Origin: Spinacia oleracea
Lineage: Eukaryota; Streptophyta; Magnoliopsida; Caryophyllales; Amaranthaceae
Direction of reading: 5' to 3'
Assembly (NCBI RefSeq): GCF_020520425.1
Contig: NC_079487.1
Span: 131,834,385-131,898,384 of the forward strand
DNA: 64,000 nt
Part shown: positions 30,904 to 40,948 of the stretch, one piece after another
Layout of the letters: every line of letters begins with the position of its first letter
Position numbering within the stretch: position 1 is the first letter of the stretch
The notes under the pieces: generated by a model
The model's input: only the letters and a program-made list of their open reading frames with translations
Told to the model about the DNA's origin: nothing
Databases searched by the model: none
Made by a program: the position numbers and the translations under genes

Positions 30904-31152
30904 ACAACTTTGTGTAAGACCGCCTTATCGAAAATACCACTTTGATTATTTAACTTATTTGTTATTTCAATGTTTAACTAATTAGTTTCGTTGCTTATTA
31001 ATTAGTTATAGTGCTTAACTAATTAGTTTCATTGTTTAACTAATTGGTTTCAGTGCTTAACTAACTAGTTATAGTGCTTAACTAATTGATTTCATTGGTT
31101 AACTTACATGAACCAATGTGGTCTTTTGCGTAAGGCCGCCTTATATAAAAGT
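30904..31152. mobile_element. TIR MITE of the 'taagaccgcc' family, opposite orientation
   Basis: It begins 'aactttgtgtaagaccgcct' and ends 'aaggccgccttatataaaag'. It holds repeated 'gcttaactaattagtttcat' units, the reverse complement of the units in 28911-29156. It lies between the spacer and the Pumilio gene, 0.4 kb upstream of the probable leader. Confidence 0.75.
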
Positions 31153-31559
31153 TTATGTTTGCCGAATAAGAGGTTTGAACTTTAGAAATTTGAATATTGG
31201 AGCCTTGAATTTTGAAATGTAGATACCGTTCATAGCATGTACGGAGTAGTCGAATGGTAGGAATTTGAATGGACCTTGAACGTTCGCAAGTTAGTCACTC
31301 CTCCTTTCATTTTACTTGCAATGTTGGTCATTTTCACGCATGCCTGCACAACTTTGATCATTAATATATTTAGTTCTCTTTAAGCTAATATTATAAAAAA
31401 TTGATATTTTAACCATACACATTGACATAATTTAACAACATTCAACATGGTTGTGTTCTAGCTTACAAAATCACCACAAATAATAATAGTAGAATGAGTA
31501 ATAGTGTAAAAAGGAAACGGAGGAAATGGGGATTAGGGAAGAGAAGGGTAACATAGTAA

Positions 31560-32222
31560 AACAATTATTTATTGTTGAAATCCTGAAACTCCAACTCGCA
31601 GCTGCTGGTCGTCTCCTTCCTCTTCCTCCCGCCTCCTCCCGCCGCCTCCTCCGCCTAAAACCCTCCAACAAAACCACCATATTGTAGTTGTATAACCACC
31701 ACTAATCGGCGCCGCCTCTGTCAACCGCCTCTCCTTCTCAGGCACTGATATTCTCGGTATGTACTTTCTTCGCTTACCTATGTTGTATCGATTTTTTGGA
31801 TTATCTGTTGATTTTATTTGTATTTTCATTGATTCAGAAAGTGTAGTTTTCTGATATGATAGATAGATTCTGTTGGGTTTTTGTATTAGCTCTGTTTTGA
31901 TGTTGTTTTATGTCCAATTAGTGTATACCCGCTTCATAGTCTATAGGTTCAGGGACGGGCCTGGTTGAACACTGCTTGTCTTCTGTCAATTTTCTCAAAT
32001 GCTTGTTGATTATGGTCCTGTGGCAGCTTAGAAGTGTGATTGTGCAATTTTTTAGGTTTTCTGAGTTGATATTTTTGAGTGCAATGTTTAAGAAAACCTA
32101 AATTATAAGACTTCAAAACAAATTATGCTCTGAAAACCGGTCTTTGCATTGTTGGAGACTGCTTAATGTCTGTCAATTTGTTCAAATGACAGCTTAGAAT
32201 TGTGGGGGATACTTAGACTCTT
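31560..32222 (+). promoter_or_regulatory. Probable 5' leader and leader intron of the Pumilio-23 gene
   Basis: A pyrimidine-rich stretch (cctcctcccgccgcc type) at 31600-31740 precedes a donor-like 'ctcg|gtatgt' at 31757. A T-rich intron-like region then runs to an acceptor such as 'caaatgacag' near 32190. The start codon at 32223 follows. The model is inferred from composition and splice signals only. Confidence 0.45.
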
Positions 32223-35200
32223 ATGGTTGCTGTTGGTTATAAAGCTTTACCTCTTAGAAGACTGAAGGACCATAGTGTTGCCGAGACTACCCAATTTTCC
32301 GGGGAAGAAGGTTGTGTTGTGTATAGGCAGGGAAGAAGAAGAAACATGGGCAGAAAGGCGGATGGAAGACGGGGAAGTTCTGATGGGAATTATCAGTCCA
32401 AAGCTTCTCATGGAAGCGAATTTGACAAGGCTATGAAAGATAAAAAGTATCAAAAGAAGCAAGATTATTCGGGAGACGCTGAAACTTCACATATCAGGTA
32501 TTTATTTCTGTTTGTTCCCCTTCACCAAGTGATAATATGTATGTTATCTTGTCATTTATTTTTGTGCTCGAGTACTCAACAAAATCTTAACCAAACTCTA
32601 ATATCCACATAGGAATCAGATAGACCCTGAAACAGTGAAATACTTATCTGAGATTGCGAATGTACTAGAAAGTGGCGAAGTAGAGTTGGAAGAGCGTTCT
32701 GTCGTATGTGGCAATGCTTTAGAGGAAAGCAGAGGGAAAGAGATGGAGCTTGCAACTGACCATATTATCAGCCACACGATGCAAACGTTGTTGGACGGCT
32801 GTGATGCGGACCATCTTTGTAGTTTTCTCCGTAGTTGTGCCAAGGATTTTGGTCGGATTGCTATAGATAGGTGTGGTTCTCATGTAGCAGAAACAGCTCT
32901 CAATTCTTTATCCAAACATCTCCAAGATGAGGACTTCTACAATCTAATCAAAGATACTCTAACCTTGATATGCCAGGTAGTCTTTTTTTCTCTTGCCTAT
33001 ACTTATGTAGAACAAGGAGTTTCAAGTTTTTTTCAGTTGCTAGTATCTTTTACTGCTTCCTCTTGATGATACTGCTTTCGCTTGCAATATATGCTCTCTA
33101 AAATTTCTTTGGTGTGAGTTATATAGTTCACAACTTCACATGGTAGTTACTGATACAAAGTAGATCTTATAGTGCATAGTAAATTGTTCCTTTGTAGTAT
33201 TTCGAGCATTTGTTTTTCCAAATTTATTTAGTTAGCATTTGTTTCTCTGTAGACTAACGGACATCATTTTTCTTTTTCCTTGTCAGGAAATTGTCCGAAA
33301 ACCTGTAGTTGTTATGTGCAACTGTCATGGATCTCATGTTATCCGGAGTCTCCTTTGTTTATGCAAAGGAGTACCATTGGATTCAGAGTTCCATTCTGCA
33401 AAACCATCTACAGCTTTATCTCGCCGGTTGAATCTTAGTTCCGACAAAGAGCTCAAGAATGAGACACCAATTGTCCATCAAGGGTTTCCAGATTTACTTA
33501 AGTTTCTTGTGTCTGAAATGTTAAAGTGTAATGCAACGGATATTGCGGCCCTTCAAGTGGACCAATTTAGCAGTTTAGTTCTGCAGGTATGTTCCTATAG
33601 CCTTATAGTCACCACTACCTCTGTTGGCCTCTTGCTCTTGTTTGATACCCATTCTTTCGAAAAAATTGAGCTAGTGTGAATATTATGTGGGAAATCTGAT
33701 TAATGTATCCAGGTAGCCTGAACAGAGCTGCCTCAGTCTCATTCATGCAATGGGCTGAGAAAATTTATAGTTTATGGCTTTATGCAGCTTCAGTTATTGG
33801 TTACCTGTCGCCTGTTTGTGCAAAGTTGTATATGTGAAGATTCTGTCAAGAATTATCTAGTTTACAATACTACAACCCGAATACTTGTCTACTTCCCAAT
33901 AATCTGTGGAATTTGTGCCTTGCAGACAGCTCTAAAGTTGTTAGCAGGACAAGAGCAGGATCTCCTCCACATCATTCCAGTTATAATGGGTTGCAATGTG
34001 GAAAACGCAGATCAAAGTAGCTTTATAGAGAAAACAGAGGTGCAGAACATCAGAGATTTGGTCAAAGAAAATGCATTTAGCCATTTGATGGAGGTAGGCT
34101 GTTTTTGTATGAAAGTTATTTGACTTTGGTTCATGAACACTTATTTCTGATTCAAAATTACTACTGTAGTTTACTTTGGAGTTGGGTCCACCTAATCGAA
34201 TGGTATTTTCCTTCTTGGATTGCTTAAGACCTTTGACAGTATGAAAATTTTACATTGTTGGTTCAAATTATAAAGGTTAGAAGTAAATTAACAAATTAAA
34301 TCATGTACTCTCCTTTTTCATCATTATCATTATCATTACCCCATTGCCTCACAGAGGCTCCCGCAAGAAGCGGGGTAAGGGGGGGTCGGACGTACGCAAC
34401 CTTACCCCTGCAATTGAAGAGAGGTTATTTCCAATTGACCCAAAAACGATAACGGGATGACCACAGGACGACCATCTTCTACTTCATGGAAAAGAAGCGA
34501 AGAGGTTTTAAGAGCCATTTTGATTTAGTCCATTATATCCCACAGCCAAAAGAACAAATGAATCTTTGGCTCCATCCGAAATGGACTTATACTCTACTTT
34601 TTCATCTTTAGTGAAAATTAATGAGAGCCATCTGTTTATTTTTCCTGGTATTCGCCGGAAGAAATTAAAGGGGGGGGGGGGGTGCCTAGGATTTGGGTGA
34701 AGAGGAATGAATTAATCCAAAATCATCCATCTGCAATCGTACTTCTCTTCTCTGTTTTAAAAGTATGCCAGCATGGAATTGCTACTCAACTTGCTTCTTA
34801 ACTCTTAAGATATCGCTGTGGAAAGGGGATCATCTTAGTCGTCAATTAACGTCCGTTTTCTGTTGTCCTTTTTTGTGCTTCTCTTTCTCTTGCAATAAGT
34901 ATATCTGGATTTACATCCTTGTAAAGCTAGAGGGAAGCTTCAGTATCATCATCCAGGCTTCAAAAGATTGTAGTTCTTTTTTTTTTTGTAATATACAAAT
35001 TTTTATGCCAATTAGCGTAACCTTTGTACTACTTATCCTGTTATCCATACACAAGTATAGATTTTTGGAAACCTGATTGTTTCACTGGGATTAAGGCTTT
35101 GGTTTACACGACTTTGGTGTGGGGTTCATTAAACTTTGCTGCTTCTAATACGTTGTGAAGTAGCAAGCATCTGTTATGTGTCAGGTTCAGATTAAGAACC

Positions 35201-38200
35201 AACATAAATCGAAAAATCTGCCATATGAAGGTGCCACCTAGTTTCCCTCTTATGTACCCATGCTTGGGCTGATTTTGGTGAGAAGATACTGATTTTACCT
35301 GTTTGGTTCTGTTTCATGGTGTTTTGAAAGTTTTTGGCTGGACTTAATTTTAGAAGGGTACAGAATTGAGGTGTTCTTATTTCATTTTCGTTTTCTCTAT
35401 ATAGTTTCCTCAACCTCTATATTATGTGTATAGACTCAAAGTCTTTCCAATTAGTGGAAATGCATCTTTTTTTTGTTACTTTCTTCACAATTCTGAGGAT
35501 TTAAGCAACTAGGCCCATCTTTTCCTACTGTGTAGCTTGCTGCATGTTTTCATATTAGTGGCTGATATATTAAAACTACCAGTTCAATTTAAGCCAAGCT
35601 CATAGGAAATATTGAAGAAATTGATTCAGTGATCCCAATAGTGTTTCGGGTCTCCCGAGGCAAAGGAGTGCTAAATTGTAGGGGGGGGGGGGGTTAGATG
35701 TTAGGTTTTAATCATGTTATATCTAGGTGTATCTAAGTTTCCATTTATTCTCTCCTTTTGATGAAAAAAGCCGACTTTGCAGGTCATATTGGAAGTGGCT
35801 CCAGATACTCTGTATGATGAGATATTCATGAAAATATTCAAGGATTTGTTGTATGATATTTCAAGTCATCCCGCTGCCAATTTTGCTGTGCAAGCCTTAA
35901 TTTCTTATGCAAGAAGTCAAGATCAGGTATGTCGCTTGCTACTGTCCGTGGAGTGCTGGTTCCAATAGCGCAGCATCAAATGTTTGCTCATCAATATATC
36001 ATACGTTCATCCTTTAATTTTTCCCCTATTAATTAGATCTTGTCATATTGTATTTTGAATCACTCAGTTATGCTGTGTACTGTAGTAATTCTGGTTGAAG
36101 TGTTACTCTCCTTATTCGATTCATGTTATATTATGCTCTAGGTAGGTGCAATAAGCGAGGAACTTGGACCAAAAATGAAGGATCTCCTGAAAATGGGAAG
36201 ATCAGGGGTTGTAGCATCTTTGATTGCCGCAAGTCAGAAGCTCCATGCTAATGAACATAAGGTACACGCATGACACATCTAGGAATTATAAAAACTTATG
36301 TATGTCGATCTTATGTGTAAGACCAATTTCTTACCTAATAGTTATATATTGTGATCAAATAGTTATATATTGTGATCAAATAGTTACACATTGTGATCAA
36401 ATAGTTATGCTCAATAATTACAATCAATCAAATAGTTACAATTTGTCATTGTATAGTTATATTTTTCAATGATGACATCAACGGTTTATGCGTATGACGG
36501 TCTAATAGGAGACTTACTCGTCTTAACAGTACACCAAGAATTATTTTGGCTTTCCTTTTCTGTGCTAAATTTATTTTCACATCAATTTATTAACTTTTGT
36601 CATTTTTTCTATCTGACTGGCAGTGCTCTAAGGAGCTTGCAGCTGCTGTAATGGCAGCTAATGAGGCCCCGATTTGTATTGTACCTCGATTACTGTTACT
36701 TGACAATTACTTATTCTCCAAGGATAAAGCCAACTGGAGCTGGACAAGTGGATGTAGAGTACATCTCATGGGCTCTCTAATTCTGCAATCACTATTCAAG
36801 TATCCAAGCGTATGTAACTTTCTTCTGTCTTTTTACTCATACAGTCATTTATGTATTGCAATCACTGTGCATTGGTTTGCTCCAAGGTTTTCAGTGCCAT
36901 TATGCGCTATTAAGTATTTATCGCTTGCCGTTAATGGCGGTTTTGTGGTGGTGGTGTCTGATCTTGAAGGGGCAATGTTTAGGTTGTAAGGCAAGGATGG
37001 AGTAAGGGGTGGGAGTGTGGGACAGACCCATGAAAGTCTAAAATGGAATGTCCTGTAAAATTAGAAAGTGGAACGTCAAAGCGAATTCAGCTGTGTTTCT
37101 TTATCCGCAAATATTCTGAGATGAATGAAACCAAACTGTGAATACTTCAGCCAAAATTTTAGTATGTTGACTTTATCATATCAGAAAGCTGCGGAAAAAT
37201 GGCTAAAATATACTATGATTACTCAACAGTCAGCAGGTTGAGTAGTCAAATTCATACTTCTATATACTTAACAATTTAAGCTTGTGAACATAAAATTCTA
37301 CAGAGTACTTCTAAATATCATTCGGAAACTGTAAGCAACCTTCGGAATAAATTAAAACTGGATGACAATTTTACAATAAATCTGAACTAAACAGAAAATT
37401 TGATCAGATATCACTTGCAAGAATTTCAACATCATGATAAATTCTTAACAACCTAAGCAACTAACATAAGCTCTGATAGACTGCTCACAGTAAACATATG
37501 GCAGGAGTAATTCTGATTGAATCTTCATAATACAAGCAATTCTGTCACAGCAATTCTGTCCATGATCTTCGAAACAATGTCTCATTGAGTGGTGGGCAGC
37601 AGGGCTAAGAAGTTATGGACTATGAAGCGGAATGTGTGGATGGAGGTGGTGGCCACCGTGGGGCGGCTGGCTGGGATGGTGGGGCGGCTAAAAGGGAGAG
37701 GAAGGAGAAGAGGATTTAATGGCTGTAGAAGAAAAGAGAAAAAAAAATTACAATAGTTTGCCACGAATTTAATCTGTTACAACAAGTCATTACTCGTCCA
37801 TACTCCCATCCTAATAAAAGAGAATGGGTGCCGAAGTTTGTATTGTTCTTAGTTAATCCAAAGGTCAACCTATTTTAAGCATACCGGCCAAAGGTTATTT
37901 TATTAGAATCAATTTTTCTTTAAAAAAAAAAACTCTAGTAAACATTAGAATTAGAAATTTATTTGCAGTGATTTGAACTCTTCATCTTATCTTGTAAGTT
38001 TGAAAAAACCCTTCCCTTCATACCTAAGTTTGTAATGTGACTGTGGAGAATCCTTGAATCAGTTAAGCTTGTTAATTGCAGGAATATATACAACCTTACA
38101 TCACAAGCATCACATCAATGGAAAGCTCTCATGTCCTAGAAGCGTTGAAAGACTCCGCAGGAGCACGTGTTATTGAAGCCTTTCTGGCCTCAAAGGCTCC

Positions 38201-39768
38201 TGATAAACAGAAGAAGAAGTTGATTAGCAAGTACTCCCTCTGTCCCTTAATACTCGCATCGTTTTGACTTTTTACACTATTCACGTAATTCACGTTGACC
38301 CTATTTTATGTCTAGTATATGAAAACTAATGTTAGTATATAATATATGGTTGGCTTCATCTTAATATATATTTTCAAAATATTAAATTTTGTATAAGTTT
38401 TTATAATATGTAGTTAAAGATATTGGTGGTCAAAGTTGTGCATCGGCATGCGTGTCCAGTCAAAACGATGCGAGTATTAAGGGACAGAGGGAGTATACTT
38501 TTAGCCTTATTTTCTGTTAAATTAATGTTTTGTGTCCTTTTTGTTACCCGAAGTTGCTAATTAACCAACAAATATGATAAAGCTCTCTCCATAGCTTTAT
38601 CAATCCTATATTCTCGTGGCAAAGGAGAAACTATAGAAGACCAAGTAACAAAGTGTAATTTAGGGTTAGCATTTCACTTTCCTTAAGCAGCCAGTTACTT
38701 TTCTGATTATTATTAATATATTGTGAAGGTTGAAAGGTCATTTTGGAGAACTTGCAATGCATTCATCAGCTTCTTTCACTGTTGAAAAGTGCTTCAATGC
38801 CAGTGATGTTCCATTAAGAGAGGTGATAGTCACTGATTTGCTTGGTGTACAGAAAGAGCTTTCTAAGACGAGGCAGGGTCCTCTTCTCCTGAGGAATCTT
38901 GATGTTGATGGGTAAGCCCTCGCTTAGCTAATTTTTAGTCTTTGAGCAGTATTATGTTTACAACATCAAAATTAGTTTGAATTATACTTCAGCTTGTACA
39001 ACTCTGAGAAAAAGGTTTGGATACGTGGGCCTTTGAACACCAGAGTCAATTGCTTGCAACTTATAAGGCCGTTTTAAGTTTCTTATGTCAGAATTGGATG
39101 AGTTGGTATATAGCTTGTTACGATCCATATGAGTGAATCGTGTAGACATTTTTTTTTACTATGTATAATTTAAAAAGTTATAATGTAAGATGAAATTTTA
39201 AGTCAAGCATTTAAGAGATGTTTTATGACGGATGTGCGGAGTATTTGCTAACACCAAAAAGGGTGATAAAGTGAAGGGATGTATGTGATATTAGTTTTTC
39301 ATACTGGTGAATGTATATGCTCATTTCAAATCAAGGTTTTGTCCTTTTTTTCCCCTTCTTTTGTATACCTTCTTAATTTTTTTTTTGTCTCAACTCTTAT
39401 CCAGTTTTGCAAGACGGCCTGAACAGTGGAGTTCTAGACAGAAGTCTAAACTTACTGTTTACAAGGACTTTTTAGCGGAATTTAGTGAGCCAGAAACTGG
39501 CTCCTGGGAAAGGAAGAATCCACCTCCTGATGTTTCTAAGAAAGCAACCCAGCAAACGAATATGAAGCAGATGAGGCAAGAGATTGACACTGTCTTGGCA
39601 TCATTCACAAACTCTGATTCTTCTAAGAAACACAAGAAACAGAAAAAATCTGGAAAAGATCACGGTGATGATAATGTTGAACAGAAATCCTCTTCTGACA
39701 AGAAAAAGCGTAAGCATCACCAGAAAGATGATACGTCAAAGTCTTCTAAGAAGAAGCTTAAATCCTAA
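32223..39768 (+). CDS. APUM23: Pumilio homolog 23 / NOP9-type nucleolar RNA-binding protein
   Basis: Ten coding exons: 32223-32497, 32613-32976, 33287-33586, 33926-34093, 35783-35926, 36142-36261, 36624-36809, 38082-38230, 38729-38911 and 39405-39768. They give 750 residues with phase intact. PUF-type repeats are spread through residues ~120-640, e.g. DRCGSHVAETAL, NCHGSHVIRSLLCLCKG, QVDQFSSLVLQTAL, HPAANFAVQALIS and DSAGARVIEAFLAS. The C-terminus is Lys-rich (KKHKKQKK, KKRKHHQK, KKKLKS), a likely nucleolar signal. Plant APUM23 and yeast/human NOP9 bind pre-rRNA and help process 18S and 5.8S rRNA, so the same role is expected. The opening MVAVGYKALPLRR and the block EVELEERSVVCGNALEE match what I recall of the Arabidopsis protein. 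Intron 8 begins with a MITE touching the donor site; intron 4 carries an Au-like SINE, and intron 6 a repeat element. Confidence 0.93.
34315..34435 (-). mobile_element. Au-like SINE, partial, in Pumilio intron 4
   Basis: On the minus strand it reads, in order, 'ggaaataacctctct', 'aggggtaaggttgcgtacgt', 'cttaccccgcttcttgcggg' and 'agcctctgtgaggcaatggg', followed by a short TAATG-type repeat tail. This order matches my memory of the angiosperm Au SINE. The tRNA-like head is weak or lost. Confidence 0.7.
36290..36520. mobile_element. Repeat element with 22-bp units in Pumilio intron 6
   Basis: Several tandem units of 'atattgtgatcaaatagtta' lie between end-like sequences 'gatcttatgtgtaagaccaa' and 'gacggtctaataggagactt'. 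The layout (TIR with 'taagacc' plus ~21-bp internal units containing 'aatagtta') is close to the 'taagaccgcc' family at 28911, so it may be a distant relative. Confidence 0.45.
38234..38493. mobile_element. Stowaway-like MITE abutting the splice donor of Pumilio intron 8
   Basis: The ends 'ctccctctgtcccttaatac' and 'agtattaagggacagaggga' are flanked by TA at 38232-38233 and 38494-38495. Exon 8 ends at 38230 and the donor G is 38231, so the duplicated TA supplies the T of the donor GT. Before insertion the site would have read 'caa|gtatac'; now it reads 'caa|gtactc'. The nearly perfect ends suggest a fairly recent insertion. Confidence 0.92.
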
Positions 39769-40726
39769 CTTGCAGGCGCTATTACACCAACTGCTTAAGA
39801 TTTTAATTTGTTGAGAAATAGATATGTTAGAAGATTATCCCTGTAACAATTCCCCTTTTTCTGTGTAACGACAATATGTAGAAGATTTAACATTCGAAGT
39901 TTTTATGAATGAGAATAGGCAATTTTGGCTTTGATAATCCTACCAGCATTTTCTTTACAGAATTATTTCCTGACATTCCTAATTTCTCTGTAAAACTGGA
40001 ACTCGTGACTACCAGCTGACTTGTTTCTTTCTACTTCTTCGTTTGTGTGGCGAAACAATGCTAATTTTCAAGCGGGACAGAGATAGCAAAGATGATTGTG
40101 GGCTGGCCCAACCCGGCAAGAAGCCATGGGCTGGGCCTGGGCTGTATTTTTTAGGAAAAAGCGCGACAAGGCACCGCACGACAAGGCACCTCACGACAAG
40201 GCATGCTAAATGTAGTAAAATTAGGCTTAGGCATGACGGTCTGACCCGCCCCGACACGACAGCCTGTGGGCTGGGCCCTGTTTTGAACTTTTCAGCCCAC
40301 CCCGCCCGACACGATGTAAACTGGGCCTGGTTTGCACCCGGCCCGGCCGACGGCCATCTTTAATTCAGAGAGAGTATATGTTGCATTATTAGAAATCGAC
40401 ATTAACATGTGATAATAGAGACAGCAAAATTGTTGTATTTATAAGATATCAGGAAAATTTGTTCTTGGAGTAAAGATATCAGAAAAAGTTCTACATATAC
40501 ATACAGTAAGCTAAAAGCTGTCCACAACATATCCCAAAAAAAAAAATCAAAAAACTACTCTACAAAACTATAGACTAAAAAGATTGAAGACCTTCATTCC
40601 AATCATCCATGAAGTAGTAGAGGCTTCAACCTGACAAAAAAACAGAACAAGAAACACAGTATCTGAGACAACTATGAAGCACCTAACTATTCTTTCTGAA
40701 GACTTGATCATGAACAAAACCAGAAT
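39769..40726. other. Spacer between Pumilio-23 and the peptide gene
   Basis: It holds the Pumilio 3' region, the GC-rich hAT-like element at 40087-40362, and the 3' flank of the CLE-like gene. Nothing else was recognised. Confidence 0.6.
40087..40362. mobile_element. hAT-like GC-rich MITE ('taaagatggccgt' family)
   Basis: The left end 'aaagatgattgtgggctggc' is the inverse of the right end 'ccggccgacggccatcttta', with differences. The interior is full of GGCCC/GGGCC and GGCAC/GACAAGGCA motifs. A related element lies at 62554-62893. The target duplication is unclear. The frames that cross it have only composition-driven coding look. Confidence 0.6.
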
Positions 40727-40948
40727 TTACTTGTTCTGGGTTGGATTCGATCTGCTAGGAGGTATCCTTCGAAAACTCGAGTCTACCTTGTTGAAAGGAT
40801 TCTTCATATCGGATCGCAGATGTTTTAATGTCTGAGACGATACACCTATTAACCTCGCTTGCACTCCACTCGACCATGACAGCAAAACCAGTGCAAGAAC
40901 AAGAACAAGAACAAGAACAAGAGTCTTACATTGGACTTTCATGGTCAT
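40727..40948 (-). CDS. Small secreted peptide precursor, CLE-like
   Basis: A 73-residue intronless precursor starting MTMKVQCKT. A second Met two codons on, or a frame extended upstream to 41017, is possible, but only the short forms place the hydrophobic signal peptide (LVLVLVLVLALVLLSW) at the N-terminus. After a variable middle (SSQTLKHLRSDMKNPFNKVD) it ends RRIPPSRSNPTQNK. Against the CLE dodecapeptide consensus RxxPSGPNPxHN it keeps R1, P4, S5, N8, P9 and N12, but the usual G6, P7 and H11 are R, S and Q. Precursor size, position of the motif at the extreme C-terminus and the preceding Arg fit CLE signalling peptides, which act outside the cell on leucine-rich-repeat receptor kinases. The IPPS stretch also recalls IDA peptides, but the rest fits that family less well. 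The receptor and role cannot be told from sequence. Confidence 0.6.
   Translation of the reverse strand: MTMKVQCKTLVLVLVLVLALVLLSWSSGVQARLIGVSSQTLKHLRSDMKNPFNKVDSSFRRIPPSRSNPTQNK

Larger units (their letters stand above)
26529..31560. other. Gene-free, repeat-rich spacer
   Basis: No protein-coding gene could be supported over 5 kb. Contents are the copy B promoter (TATA-like at 26537-26544), an AT-rich element at about 27150-27450, two large Stowaway-like MITEs, a pentamer minisatellite, two copies of a TIR family, and other AT-rich sequence. The pyrimidine-rich stretch near 31600-31740 is probably the Pumilio 5' leader. Confidence 0.6.

Noticed and set aside
37582-37764. Pro/Leu-rich minus-strand frame in a Pumilio intron
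   Set aside because: It is short, intronic, with no start context or domain.
40043-40363. Open frames of Arg/Pro/Gly-rich character
   Set aside because: They fall within the GC-rich hAT-like MITE and have no conserved motif.
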